Positions 6,195 through 14,547 of a DNA stretch of 35,806 nt are shown here, piece after piece. How positions within the stretch are numbered: the first letter of the stretch is position 1; the number at the start of each line of letters is the position of its first letter. The DNA lies in the IMG/VR virus record IMGVR_UViG_3300009156_000019, positions 1-35,806 of that record. One strand, 5' to 3'. The DNA is from a virus. A program made the translations under genes and the position numbers. The notes under the pieces were generated by a model. The model ran no database searches. It worked only from the letters and a program-made list of their open reading frames with translations, and was not told where the DNA came from.

Positions 6195-7041
6195 GGTACA
6201 TTTCGAACAAGGATCACCCGAATGGTTAAACTGGAGAAAAGGACTGCTGACCGCGACAGACGCGGCAGCTCTCCTGGGTAAATCCAAATATGCAACGCCT
6301 CATCTACTATGGCAAAGAAAAACAGGCCAAGCGCCTGAGCAAGCTGTCAATTCGGCGATGCTGCGCGGGCAAAGAGATGAGCCCGTAGCTAGAGCTCTTT
6401 TTATAAAAGAGTATGGAATTCCAATGGAACCTGCTTGCGTTGAGAGTGACATTCCTTACATCGGAGCTTCTTTGGATGGTCTTAGCCCCTGCGGAAAATA
6501 TCTCCTTGAGATCAAATCTCAAAGACCTGTTTCAGAAGTTCCAGAAATGCACTGGATTCAGATGCAACACCAATTTATTTCTAACGATGGAAGAGTTGAA
6601 AAAGGATACTACGTCAGTCATTGGGAAGGAGTAAATACCACCTTTGAAGTCTATCCCGATCTAGAATGGAAAAAGGATTATCTACCTAAAGCCAAGGAAT
6701 TCTGGGAGATGATAGTTTTCAAAGAGCCACCTGCTCTTATAGCGGGTGATTATTTTGATATGACAGACCAAGGATCATGGAATGAGCATGCTTACCAGTA
6801 TGTCACCTTGAGCAGAAGAATCAAAGAGCTTGAAGAGCTGAAAGACTCCTACAGAAAAGAGTTGATTAAGATGTGTGGAGACAAAAATTGCGCAGGAAAA
6901 GGCATAAAAATCCTAAAGAAGTACAGCAAAGGACGTATTGATTACAAAGAAGTTGTTGAGGTCATGAATGTAAATTTTGATGAGTCACATTTTAGGAAAG
7001 CTCCTACCTCAACATGGACAATTATGCTGGATCAAAATTAA
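6187..7041 (+). CDS. YqaJ-type (lambda Exo-like) exonuclease
   Basis: A 284-aa PD-(D/E)XK nuclease. The N-terminal GSPEWLNWRKGLLTATDAA matches the G..EW...R....TAS signature. E65 in RDEPVAR, D97 in GASLDGL and E108-x-K110 in LLEIKSQ form the catalytic motif, followed by a Q-rich helix (HWIQMQHQF, about 122-130). Such enzymes resect dsDNA ends processively 5' to 3' and hand the strand to the annealing protein encoded immediately upstream with an 8-base overlap. The last 80 residues form a helical, coiled-coil-like extension. The full catalytic set is present, so it is probably active. Confidence 0.93.
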   Translation: MRKVHFEQGSPEWLNWRKGLLTATDAAALLGKSKYATPHLLWQRKTGQAPEQAVNSAMLRGQRDEPVARALFIKEYGIPMEPACVESDIPYIGASLDGLSPCGKYLLEIKSQRPVSEVPEMHWIQMQHQFISNDGRVEKGYYVSHWEGVNTTFEVYPDLEWKKDYLPKAKEFWEMIVFKEPPALIAGDYFDMTDQGSWNEHAYQYVTLSRRIKELEELKDSYRKELIKMCGDKNCAGKGIKILKKYSKGRIDYKEVVEVMNVNFDESHFRKAPTSTWTIMLDQN

Positions 7042-7074
7042 ACTTAACGGCATTTTGAGGGAAAAGGAGGTTAT

Positions 7075-7248
7075 ATGAAGCCTATCATTATGACAATCAT
7101 TATAACAATCATCCTGACAGGGTGTACATACTCGATCACGATGGTGCATACTGAAGGTCAAGCGACTGATGTCGTAGATGAAACAGCCACTAACACCCCG
7201 AGTACCTCAGTGACTCCAACAGTTACTATACCCGCGGGAGCGATTTAG
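7075..7248 (+). CDS. Small lipoprotein
   Basis: A 57-aa protein, MKPIIMTII...ILTGC, with a hydrophobic signal of about 14 residues and a clear lipobox L-T-G-C with Cys17, so it should be lipidated and anchored in a membrane of a Gram-negative cell. The mature part is short, polar and rich in Thr, Val and Pro. A strong GGAGG site precedes the ATG. The TAG stop overlaps the GTG start of the glycosyltransferase (TAGTG). It may be a superinfection-exclusion or envelope-modifying factor, or a spanin-like subunit, though no partner spanin is visible. Confidence 0.75.
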   Translation: MKPIIMTIIITIILTGCTYSITMVHTEGQATDVVDETATNTPSTSVTPTVTIPAGAI

Positions 7249-8069
7249 TGGTTTGGTTAAGTTTAATTCTATTGTGGCTAGCTCCCTTCTCTGCAATGGC
7301 GAAGGAATATGAGCTAGCCGCATGTGCCATATTTCAAAATGAAGATCGATTCCTCGATGAATGGATCTCATACCATAAGAGTCATGGAGTTGAACATTTC
7401 TGGCTTTACAACAACAATTCCACTGACAATTATCTGGAGGTTTTGCAACCTTACCTGAAAACTGGATTAGTAGAGCTCATTGATTGGCCAAGTAGTCCAG
7501 TAACCAACGAATGGGAAAACTTCTCCTTCAATGTCCAAGTGAAGGCTTATACTGACGCCATCCATCGGGCAAAGAATAAAACAAAGTGGCTAGCCATCAT
7601 CGATACCGACGAATTCATCGTCCCTATTCAAGTAGATCATCATAAGAAGACCCTTAGCATCCGCGCTATTCTAAAGAATCATCATAATGATAGCGCAATC
7701 GCTCTCCAATGGGCTTGTTTTGGAACTTCTGGAATTGACTATGTTGAACCAGGAAAAATGCTCCAATCGCTTGTATTGCGTCTTCCTCTTGATCATCCAA
7801 GAAACGGATGGAGTAAAACCATTGTAAAGCCGCTTTACATTGAATCGTGTGAAAACCCTCACTTTTGCAACCTTAGAGAGGGAAAATGTGTGGTTTTGTC
7901 ACATGAAGAGGCAAGACTTAATCACTATTGGGCAAGAGATGAGTTGTTTTTGCACTCAGTGAAAGTGCCAAGATATGTAAAATGGGGAGGTAAAGAAGAG
8001 GATATCTTGAATGATGCCGCCCAAATGAATCAGGTCTACGATGATTCGATCAAATGGGGCCCTTATTAG
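7248..8069 (+). CDS. Secreted GT92-like glycosyltransferase
   Basis: A 273-aa protein beginning at GTG. Residues 1-18 (VWLSLILLWLAPFSAMA) form a signal peptide with an A-M-A cleavage site. The rest follows glycosyltransferase family 92 (GT-A fold): ACAIFQNEDRFLDEWISYH (25-43), YNNNSTD (54-60), the metal-binding WLAIIDTDEF (D119-x-D121), a WACFGTSG block, and a C-terminal NHYW typical of the family. GT92 enzymes transfer sugars from nucleotide-sugar donors. Export past the cytoplasm is unusual for such an enzyme, because donors are cytosolic. It is coupled to the lipoprotein gene and ends in a hairpin, forming a tail-end cassette that could alter host surface glycans. Confidence 0.85.
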   Translation: MVWLSLILLWLAPFSAMAKEYELAACAIFQNEDRFLDEWISYHKSHGVEHFWLYNNNSTDNYLEVLQPYLKTGLVELIDWPSSPVTNEWENFSFNVQVKAYTDAIHRAKNKTKWLAIIDTDEFIVPIQVDHHKKTLSIRAILKNHHNDSAIALQWACFGTSGIDYVEPGKMLQSLVLRLPLDHPRNGWSKTIVKPLYIESCENPHFCNLREGKCVVLSHEEARLNHYWARDELFLHSVKVPRYVKWGGKEEDILNDAAQMNQVYDDSIKWGPY

Positions 8070-8075
8070 GGGCCC
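8057..8075. terminator. Hairpin between convergent operons
   Basis: GGGCCC (8057-8062) pairs with GGGCCC (8070-8075) around a 7-base loop that contains the glycosyltransferase stop codon. It lies between two converging genes (ends at 8069 and 8084), where a bidirectional terminator is expected. No T-run follows, so efficiency is uncertain. Confidence 0.5.
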
Positions 8076-8083
8076 TATCCATT

Positions 8084-8836
8084 TCAGATTAAAACTTCTT
8101 GGCCGCTGCGATAGGTGAAAGTTGGAGTTCCAGTTGTGTTTGCGGTTCGAATTCTAACCCAATATCCAGCAGGAACATAACCGTTTAGTCCACCTGTGAC
8201 GTTTTGAGATAGATTAAGTCCAATAGTTAAAGTACCTGTGTTTCCATTTACAAATCTACAAAGCTCTTGAACTCCTGTTGTAAAAGCGGAGTTTGTAGCG
8301 ATCTCAAGAAAAACCGTACCCGTTTGGCCAGTTGTCAAGTTAAGCGTACAAGCGATATCCACTGAGTAATTCACTAAAGAATCTCGAGTAGTGCTCACTT
8401 GATAAGCTGTATTTAAGGATCTGGATGCTGATGACTGAGATCTGACAGCCGCAACCCCAGAATCTGAAAGTAATTGACCAGTAGTGGAATTGAAAGAGGA
8501 GATGTTTCCTACTGCCGCAGAAGATGGCCCTTTGATATTTCCGAAAACCCCGCCTGCTGTTGGCCAAGAAAGAGCGGTCGCGGGATCGACTGTCGCACTG
8601 CCAAGATCGGCAGTAACTGACCCAGCAACCGCGTCTTTTGCGGCTTGATCTGGTGCGGCATCCCATGCGGCCAAGTAAAATGCAATCCGTCCTTGAGCTC
8701 TTAAATACCTAGTCAAAATGGTATACATTTTGGTTTGGTTATTGGTAAAAACAGCTTCAAAAGCTTGATAGTTATCTGGGAAAACCAGAGGATAAAACGT
8801 GGAATTTAGAGCGGCAATAAATTGGTCTCTATTCAT
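8084..8836 (-). CDS. Tail fibre or receptor-binding protein
   Basis: A 250-aa protein, the last gene of the leftward virion operon. Residues 1-90 form a mostly helical head (MNRDQFIAALNSTFYPLVF). Residues 85-130 carry a shaft-like stretch ending SFNSTTGQLLSDSG. Residues 135-250 form a beta-rich domain beginning SASRSLNTAYQVSTTRDSLVNYSVDIA and ending WVRIRTANTTGTPTFTYRSGQEVLI. That C-terminal domain is familiar from phage and prophage tail-fibre tips, where it probably contacts the host surface. A GGAGG site precedes the start. Confidence 0.75.
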   Translation of the reverse strand: MNRDQFIAALNSTFYPLVFPDNYQAFEAVFTNNQTKMYTILTRYLRAQGRIAFYLAAWDAAPDQAAKDAVAGSVTADLGSATVDPATALSWPTAGGVFGNIKGPSSAAVGNISSFNSTTGQLLSDSGVAAVRSQSSASRSLNTAYQVSTTRDSLVNYSVDIACTLNLTTGQTGTVFLEIATNSAFTTGVQELCRFVNGNTGTLTIGLNLSQNVTGGLNGYVPAGYWVRIRTANTTGTPTFTYRSGQEVLI

Positions 8837-8847
8837 AAATTCCCTCC

Positions 8848-9897
8848 TTAGGAATATTGAATTTGCATTCTACCCGTCGTTGACATTGTAGTTCCCAAGC
8901 CAACTGTATTATTATTCAAGTAAGCGCCAGCGGCAGCATTGGTAAATGGAAAAATTACGGTATTGTTTCCTAGAGCAAGCGTACTAATTTGATAAAGCGT
9001 AATTGCTCCTGCTTGATCAAAAGCCCCTGGCCCTTGAAGACCGCCATCGTTAGAGTTAAAAGGCATACTTTGCCCTAGAGTAACCACTCCTGTACCTGCG
9101 GTACTACAGTTAACAAATGCTTGATAGTATTCGATCTTGTTATCCATGAAGATATAGTATACAAACCCTGAAGTAGTAAACGCAGGAGCCACACCACCGT
9201 TATTTTGGAAGTATTTTCCTGAAGCATTACCAAATTGTCCTGGTGGCATTGCAAATTGTACACCTTCTTGAAATTGCCCCACCCCGTCGGTATTCCCAAT
9301 TGTTTGAACTGTCCAGTCATCAGAAGTACTCATTCGCATTCTAAAAGAACCGATGCTTAAACAAGGATTTGAGTCATAGCTTGTGACTGTGATATTAGCT
9401 AATGAGAAGAAAGATCCTTGGGTATCTGCTATAGCTGATCCCACTTTTCCGATCTTGGTATTTACTGGAGACGTTGAAGCATTTGGATATCGAGAGATCA
9501 TGAAAGCGATTAAAGTCTCAGTGTCATCCATTACAGCGTAAAGAAAAAATGGCATATCTACTGCAACAGCGATACCAGTCGTAACCCCAAAAAGGTTACC
9601 TATGATCTGGGATGATCCGTTATCATCGATAAAGGTTTGGTTGGCTGTGATTTGGAATTTAAGATACTTCCCAGGGACAGACTTACTAGGCAAAACAACA
9701 TAGCCTGGATTTGTCGCAGAAAGGGCATTGCCATCACCCCCTTGGACGGTGAAAGTCCCAGATCCTGAAGCGTACGCAATCCCCAAATTCTCTACATAGT
9801 CACCCTTAAGGCGTACACGATTTGCCCATTGAAACGTGCCACCACTTGCTATTTCAAAGTCATTATTGCTTCCATTGACTGCATTTGCAAAAGGCAT
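8848..9897 (-). CDS. Putative tail or fibre structural protein
   Basis: A 349-aa protein rich in Gly, Ser, Thr, Asn and aromatic residues with a beta-structure pattern throughout and no enzyme motif. The start reads MPFANAVNGSNNDFEIASGG and the end GRMQIQYS. It lies between two fibre-like genes in the minus-strand tail cassette, separated by 9-11 bases with good ribosome binding sites. Its role as a virion surface or fibre component is inferred from position and composition; I do not recognise the family. Confidence 0.65.
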   Translation of the reverse strand: MPFANAVNGSNNDFEIASGGTFQWANRVRLKGDYVENLGIAYASGSGTFTVQGGDGNALSATNPGYVVLPSKSVPGKYLKFQITANQTFIDDNGSSQIIGNLFGVTTGIAVAVDMPFFLYAVMDDTETLIAFMISRYPNASTSPVNTKIGKVGSAIADTQGSFFSLANITVTSYDSNPCLSIGSFRMRMSTSDDWTVQTIGNTDGVGQFQEGVQFAMPPGQFGNASGKYFQNNGGVAPAFTTSGFVYYIFMDNKIEYYQAFVNCSTAGTGVVTLGQSMPFNSNDGGLQGPGAFDQAGAITLYQISTLALGNNTVIFPFTNAAAGAYLNNNTVGLGTTMSTTGRMQIQYS

Positions 9898-9906
9898 ATT
9901 TACTCC

Positions 9907-11712
9907 TTAAGTTACGTTCCAATTTCCTTCAATGCCGACGGCCCACCAATCATTAGTCGATGCCTGGTATCGAAGGGTTAAAGAATCACCTGTTCCCGTG
10001 CTAGTGAATGCACCTGCTACAGAAGTCGCCTGGTTTCCAATGTGACCCACTTGAGTTGCTGCCATTTGGACAACTAAAACGCCGTTTGTAGCAACGAATT
10101 TCACTAAATCCCCATCGAGTAATCCCGCAGTAACTGGAGTGGTTAAAGTGATTGCGTTCGTTGCGAATGATCCCGAGTTAAGAGTGACCGAAGTTGTAGA
10201 AGCTTGATCAGCAAAAGGAGGTGATAAGATTGTGACTGTGTTGCCAGTTGCTGAAGTTTTGCTTCCTGATCTTCCTAAGACATTCAAAATTCCTGCCGCT
10301 GGAGTCGCGTTCCCTGAATCGGCATTGAATTGAATTGGCACTGAGCCTGTCGCACTGACAAATCCATTAGCATCGACGGTAAATTGAGCTGAGTTAAAGG
10401 CTGCTAAACCCACATTCGACGCATTGGTCGATGCAATGGCTTGAGCTCTTTGAACGTTGACGGTAACTGTACTGCCTGATGCCGCTGTCGCTACGGGTGT
10501 AGTTCCCGCAGCTACAGCAGCCCCCAAGATATTAATATTATTAGCGGCAGGGGCAGCCGTTCCCGTATTTCCAGTATACTGAGTCGCAATTGTGGCGGCT
10601 AAGGTGACAAAGCCGTTAGCATCGGCTGAAAACTGAGCGCTACTAAAGTGAGCCACGCCGTTTCGAGAGGCTGCCGTTGTCGCGTTTGTAGAGGTTCTCT
10701 GAATCTGGAGGGAAATTGTATTGGCTGCCAAGCTAAAAGCTCTTATAGAGCTTGCAATTGTGTTTGCTGTAGCTTGGGCACCTGTCATAGAAATTTGTCC
10801 TGCAAGGGGGACAACTGGGTTTGTTCCTGGAGCTGTATTACCATCGACTAAAACTGAAAGGATAGGGCTAATCGCCAATCCGACAAATCCGTTGCCGTCC
10901 ACTGTAAAAATCGAGGAGTTAAAGGCAGCAAGTCCAACGTTTGCGGCATTGGTTGATGCAATGGCTTGAGATCTTTGAACTTCCAATTGCATCGTATTGG
11001 CGCCAGTTCCATTTGTCCTGACAGGATTAGTCCCCGCGGCAACGGCCGATCCATTGAATGTGACCAAGCCCGCTCCATCTGGAACCACAGGACTTGTTCC
11101 CGTTTGCATAGCTATAGAATCAATCGCCGCCCCTGCTCCCACTAACGAAACATATCCGTTCGCGTCCACGGTAAACTCGGCCGAATTAAAGTGGGCTACC
11201 CCGTTGGCGGCTACCGTCGAAACCGCTTGAGCGGAGCTTCTTTGGATTTCGATAGTGTAGCTATTGGCTGCGACTGAATTTGTACGGATGACATTTGCCC
11301 CAACGGTTCCTGCTGCTACCTGACCACCTGTCACAGTCACAATACCTAGTCCGTTTGGGACTACTGGGTCGGTTCCTGGAGGTGTAGAAGCGTCCACATT
11401 GAAAGACTCAGTAACGGCGCCACCGATCAAGGAAACGAAACCGTTGGCGTCGACTGAGAAAAAGGCTGAGTCAAATGCGGCTAAGCCGACATTAAGTGCG
11501 TTTGTTGAAGCTATGGCTTGGGAAATTTGGGCTTGAATAGTGAGAGTGTTGCCCGATCCCACAGTTTGCAAAGGAACTATTCCCGCGGGAACCGTTTCAC
11601 CTAAGACTTCTAAGACGTTAGCGATGGGAATGGCAAATCCGACATTAGCGTCGAATCTTGTGGGAATTTCTGGATGATTCCCTTCAATATCAATGATGGA
11701 TACTTGGCTCAA
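9907..11712 (-). CDS. Large repetitive tail fibre protein
   Basis: A 601-aa protein with a short non-repetitive head, five degenerate repeats and a distinct C-terminal domain of about 110 residues (from about 492, ending DWWAVGIEGNWNVT). Each repeat ends in a block like FNSAQFTVDANGFVSL, with cores at about residues 88, 183, 272, 364 and 447, a period of 83-95 residues. Between the cores lies a strand-rich segment with VVP, VAAGT and IQRS motifs. This is the design of trimeric beta-structured fibre shafts in tailed phages. The C-terminal domain is the likely tip or trimerisation unit. It overlaps the upstream coiled-coil gene by 4 bases. Confidence 0.8.
   Translation of the reverse strand: MSQVSIIDIEGNHPEIPTRFDANVGFAIPIANVLEVLGETVPAGIVPLQTVGSGNTLTIQAQISQAIASTNALNVGLAAFDSAFFSVDANGFVSLIGGAVTESFNVDASTPPGTDPVVPNGLGIVTVTGGQVAAGTVGANVIRTNSVAANSYTIEIQRSSAQAVSTVAANGVAHFNSAEFTVDANGYVSLVGAGAAIDSIAMQTGTSPVVPDGAGLVTFNGSAVAAGTNPVRTNGTGANTMQLEVQRSQAIASTNAANVGLAAFNSSIFTVDGNGFVGLAISPILSVLVDGNTAPGTNPVVPLAGQISMTGAQATANTIASSIRAFSLAANTISLQIQRTSTNATTAASRNGVAHFSSAQFSADANGFVTLAATIATQYTGNTGTAAPAANNINILGAAVAAGTTPVATAASGSTVTVNVQRAQAIASTNASNVGLAAFNSAQFTVDANGFVSATGSVPIQFNADSGNATPAAGILNVLGRSGSKTSATGNTVTILSPPFADQASTTSVTLNSGSFATNAITLTTPVTAGLLDGDLVKFVATNGVLVVQMAATQVGHIGNQATSVAGAFTSTGTGDSLTLRYQASTNDWWAVGIEGNWNVT
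10348..11517 (-). repeat. Five tandem coding repeats of about 83-95 codons
   Basis: The repeats lie within the 601-aa fibre gene. Repeats 1, 3 and 5 share AIASTNAxNVGLAAFNS; repeats 2 and 4 share the variant NGVAHFxSAxF. So the units alternate in two subtypes (A-B-A-B-A), suggesting duplication of a two-unit block. Each carries VDANGF or a close variant. Confidence 0.8.
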
Positions 11713-12383
11713 GGAATCACCTCCGCTTTTTTCATTCTTCCGATCATGGTGTAAATATTTTCTATCTTTTTCTCTGTAACCATTACAGCGCGAGACAGCA
11801 AACGAATCTCGCGGATAATCCCAGCGGCATCGATGTTGTGAATATTAATCTTTTCTTCAAGCTCTTTCTTGATCGCTTGAGTATCGGTAGGTAAGGCGAC
11901 GATTTCAGCTTTGGTTTTATCTGACTCTTTATAAATTTTTCTTTCCAAATTGTCCATAGCTGACATGATGGAATTAAGATTTTCTTTATTAGTGGCACTT
12001 AACTTATCTATTCTATCAGTAATAGCAACAAATAAACCAAAATTCTTTACATTGTCATTTCTTAAATCGGAATTATTTAATTTGTTTTCTTGAAGGCTTA
12101 ATAATGTACTATTATTTATATCTAACTGATCATTTCTAAATGCGGTATGGGATTTATCTAGTAGGCTCATGAAAGAAGCGTGGCTAGATAGCGCTGATTT
12201 GATCGCCAAAATCTCGGAATGTAAAGCGGCTTTACTTTCAGCGCAATCGCGCTTGACTGAAGCGATTTCTTCTTTCAAATCCCTGATCGATTGAAGAACA
12301 GTATTCAGCGAATTTTGATAATTCTTGATTTCCTGTTGAACTATCAGCTCAAATTGCTTAGCCAAGTCGCGACGATTTAACAT
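11709..12383 (-). CDS. Coiled-coil tail-associated protein
   Basis: 224 aa from the ATG at 12383, which makes a TAATG junction with the upstream stop; a start at 12395 would add four residues. The whole chain is heptad-rich helix (QSIRDLKEEIASVKRDCAESKAALHSEI, broken for description; further coils at about 120-170 and 180-215) without other motifs. It sits between a small virion protein and the large fibre, so it may be a fibre-connecting or chaperone-like rod. Its AT-rich middle (about 11990-12140) contrasts with the GC-richer fibre genes around it. Confidence 0.65.
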   Translation of the reverse strand: MLNRRDLAKQFELIVQQEIKNYQNSLNTVLQSIRDLKEEIASVKRDCAESKAALHSEILAIKSALSSHASFMSLLDKSHTAFRNDQLDINNSTLLSLQENKLNNSDLRNDNVKNFGLFVAITDRIDKLSATNKENLNSIMSAMDNLERKIYKESDKTKAEIVALPTDTQAIKKELEEKINIHNIDAAGIIREIRLLSRAVMVTEKKIENIYTMIGRMKKAEVIP

Positions 12384-12718
12384 TAGTGCATACACTCAAC
12401 ATAGACATCTCCTGACGTTGGAGCTGTCACCTGTTTTACATAGAACTGAGTCCCCACGGGGAACACATATTTATCATCGAATTGCGGATTGATGTTAGCT
12501 TGTACGTCATAAAGCTTATAGCTGCCTGCGGCAACAAACATGTCTCCTGCTGCATTCGTTGGGTCAAGTGAAAAAATCATATGACCTTGAGTGTTATTGG
12601 TAATGCAGAATACGCGGATAGGATGGTCAGTTGGTGTGCCAACTGCCGCATAAGCCGCAGAGATTCCAGCAAATCCCAAACTACGTAAGGGTTCAAAAAA
12701 TGCTCTAGACTGACTCAT
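12383..12718 (-). CDS. Small virion-associated protein
   Basis: 111 aa from the ATG at 12718, which follows a GGAGG site; an upstream in-frame start at 12754 lacks one. The protein begins MSQSRAFFEPLRSLGFAGIS and continues as a beta sandwich with a PVGTQFYVKQ strand near its end. Similar short proteins (RxFYEPLRSL at the start, LPxGTxxYVKQ near the end) occur with N4-gp56-type capsids in other podoviruses, probably as head or neck components. Its function is not established. The stop forms TAATG with the next gene. Confidence 0.7.
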   Translation of the reverse strand: MSQSRAFFEPLRSLGFAGISAAYAAVGTPTDHPIRVFCITNNTQGHMIFSLDPTNAAGDMFVAAGSYKLYDVQANINPQFDDKYVFPVGTQFYVKQVTAPTSGDVYVECMH

Positions 12719-12956
12719 TTGCCTCCTGTGGAGCCGCGCAGTCTTGCCCTTCACAGGGTTGAGCCGCCTGCTCTTCTTGTTGTTTCATTGCTTCTTGCTG
12801 CGCTACCTGTTCCTTGTGAGCTTGAACCATACGCTCTACCATTAATCCCTTGACTAGCATCAAGAAATCATGAAAAAGGCCGATAGGCATCTCATTTTCA
12901 ACTAGGATTTGTGCTTGGCCGCATGCGCTTTTGAATAACTGTGTTGGTTTTTGCAT
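12705..12956 (-). CDS. Small hypothetical virion-region protein
   Basis: An 83-aa protein with an N-terminal helical domain (residues 20-50) and a Gln/Glu-rich tail (EQVAQQEAMKQQEEQAAQ) predicted as coiled coil or disordered. It sits in the tail cassette and overlaps the next gene by 14 bases. A small assembly factor is possible; nothing more can be said. Confidence 0.6.
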   Translation of the reverse strand: MQKPTQLFKSACGQAQILVENEMPIGLFHDFLMLVKGLMVERMVQAHKEQVAQQEAMKQQEEQAAQPCEGQDCAAPQEANESV

Positions 12957-12976
12957 TTCTTTTTTCCTTTGTTTTT

Positions 12977-13702
12977 TTAGTTAACGATTTCCCACGCAAT
13001 AACAGAAACGTCAGAAGCCTGAAGTGCTGTTGCGTCTGCCGCTTGAACAGCGTTGATCACAAATGAAACACCTGCTGTTTTAGTCCCAAGAGTTACATGA
13101 CCGAGGGCCGCGGCTCCTGTAGCTCCAATGCCTTGACGATATAGCCTAATTTGCGATGCTGCGGTGACTGCTGTGGTAGAAACTGTGGCTGTACCTCCAG
13201 TTAAAGTTACTGTACCCGCCGAGTTAGCTCCTGCGGCAGTTGTAGTGGCCACGCTAGAGTAAACATCCTTGTTTCCAGCAGTTCCACGGACAATATTTCC
13301 GTTTGTTGCTGTGATATTTCCTAAAGTAGCTGTAAGAGTGGTTCCAGCCGTAATTGTCGATGTAGCGGATAAAGTTGTAAAAGTTCCTGCGGCAGGTGTC
13401 CCAGAGCCGATTGCTGGTGGAGAGGCGAATCTTGTAGCTAACTTCAAAGGAGAAACGATTCTAGTATCATCTGTCCCCGTATTAACCTCCGCTTGAGTTG
13501 CTATCTCAGCAATCCCAGCTACTGTTTCGCTTGCGGCAGGTAAAAGAGTAGAAATAGCCAAAGCAAGTGTTGCTGGGCTAATATAAAGTTGTTGAGAAAC
13601 TCCCGCGGCTACTTCAGCGGCGTTAGCTGCTCTAACATCGCCAGTCCAGTGCTGATTGGACTGCTTACCAGTGTAAGAATTTGGACGTGCAAATTTAGGC
13701 AT
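12977..13702 (-). CDS. Tail fibre-like protein
   Basis: 241 aa from the ATG at 13702 (MPKFARPNSYTGK), which has a GGGGG site upstream; a start at 13720 adds six residues. The segment SETVAGIAEIATQAEVNTGTDDTRIVSPLKLA near residues 58-89 (described in parts: ETVAGIAEIAT, then TGTDDTRIVSP) is a well known phage tail-fibre repeat. The rest is Thr/Ala/Gly-rich beta repeat typical of a shaft. It is the first gene of the tail cassette after the inserted plus-strand island. Confidence 0.75.
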   Translation of the reverse strand: MPKFARPNSYTGKQSNQHWTGDVRAANAAEVAAGVSQQLYISPATLALAISTLLPAASETVAGIAEIATQAEVNTGTDDTRIVSPLKLATRFASPPAIGSGTPAAGTFTTLSATSTITAGTTLTATLGNITATNGNIVRGTAGNKDVYSSVATTTAAGANSAGTVTLTGGTATVSTTAVTAASQIRLYRQGIGATGAAALGHVTLGTKTAGVSFVINAVQAADATALQASDVSVIAWEIVN

Positions 13703-13774
13703 TTTAACCCCCTGTTTCATGCGTTAAATTCAAATTTAAACATGTCACTTGGATCCAACAAAAGCAAGCATTCG

Positions 13775-13803
13775 TTGACAGGAAAGTTAAAATCTTGAAT
13801 AAT
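13775..13803 (+). promoter_or_regulatory. Promoter of the plus-strand island
   Basis: TTGACA at 13775-13780 and AATAAT at 13798-13803 with the ideal 17-base spacer. It lies in the 120-base gap between the leftward fibre gene and the rightward island, so the island can be expressed apart from the late operon. Confidence 0.7.
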
Positions 13804-13822
13804 TGAATAAGAAGAGGTTGAG

Positions 13823-14128
13823 ATGTCGAATTATGCCAATGTAATCATGATCCGCAACGAGTCAGGTAAAGACGTGCTGTTTAGGCCTGTAGATGAAAGA
13901 TTCGACTATTTAACTAAGTTAGTTAAAGCAGATCATTATATTATATTTGAGCCTCATTTAGCTGGTTTTTTAATTGATATGGATCAAACTTACTTCCAGT
14001 TTGTAAATAAAAAAAGAAAGATAAAACCTCATAAAGTAGGCAAGTACGGTATTAAACTGGAGTTTATCGATGAAACAAAAAAGCGCACATGTTACGACGA
14101 CGTTTCAGCTAAGCACAACCTTGCATGA
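13823..14128 (+). CDS. Hypothetical island protein, 101 aa
   Basis: An unrecognised protein with alternating strand-like segments (YANVIMIRNES, DVLFRPVDERF) and a Lys-rich middle (NKKRKIKPHKVGKYG). An AGAGG site precedes the start, and the strong island promoter lies 20 bases upstream. Its last 59 bases overlap the ribbon-helix-helix gene in another frame. It is the first gene of an island inserted between late genes, so it could be a regulator or moron product; no function is assigned. Confidence 0.65.
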   Translation: MSNYANVIMIRNESGKDVLFRPVDERFDYLTKLVKADHYIIFEPHLAGFLIDMDQTYFQFVNKKRKIKPHKVGKYGIKLEFIDETKKRTCYDDVSAKHNLA

Positions 14129-14243
14129 GCAATTGAAATTAATGTGCTTGCTTACTCATCGATCAATGGGTGAGTTTATTCGTATAGCTTTGATCGATAA
14201 AATGAAAGAGTTAAAGGTGGCAAATCCAAATGGAAAACCTTGA
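14070..14243 (+). CDS. Ribbon-helix-helix (Arc/Mnt-like) DNA-binding protein
   Basis: A 57-aa protein. It has a short strand HVTTTFQLS (residues 7-15), helix A TLHEQLKLMCLLTHR (16-31) and helix B GEFIRIALIDKMKEL (34-48), with a Ser-Met turn at the helix B cap. This is the pattern of ribbon-helix-helix repressors such as Arc (53 aa) and CopG. A GGAG site lies 7 bases upstream. The gene is between the last ejection protein and the tail-fibre genes, the location of Arc and Mnt in P22. It overlaps the preceding gene by 59 bases and the next by 14. It probably autoregulates the island promoter. Confidence 0.75.
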   Translation: MKQKSAHVTTTFQLSTTLHEQLKLMCLLTHRSMGEFIRIALIDKMKELKVANPNGKP

Positions 14244-14547
14244 AGAAGTTCTGTGGGCAATCCACAATCTGATTGAAAAGCTTCCTGTAATGATCTGTGA
14301 TGAACTTGAGAAAAGATCCGCATTGCAAAAAGATCAGGAAGACAAAGAGAGAAAAGCTAGACTTGAAGCGGATATGGACTTCTTAAGAGAGCATAACGCA
14401 GAAATTAATAAGTTGATGTATGGATTATGTGCTCCTGTTAAGGTGGAAGCGGATAATCCTGAAGAACAACACATTGCTGATCAATTGGAAAAAATGTACA
14501 ACGCAGTTTATACGGAGTGTAAAGAATGCAATGGGAACAAGTCCTAA
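14230..14547 (+). CDS. Coiled-coil hypothetical protein
   Basis: A 105-aa protein that is nearly all helix, with a strongly charged coiled coil (KRSALQKDQEDKERKARLE, residues 29-47) and Cys residues at the end (TECKECNGNKS). The ribosome binding site AAAGGTGG lies inside the preceding gene. It overlaps the next gene by 22 bases. Unrecognised; part of the plus-strand island. Confidence 0.65.
   Translation: MENLEEVLWAIHNLIEKLPVMICDELEKRSALQKDQEDKERKARLEADMDFLREHNAEINKLMYGLCAPVKVEADNPEEQHIADQLEKMYNAVYTECKECNGNKS

Noticed and set aside
10648-11230. Plus-strand open frames opposite the fibre gene
   Set aside because: They are antisense to repeated coding sequence and recur with the repeats; no start signals.
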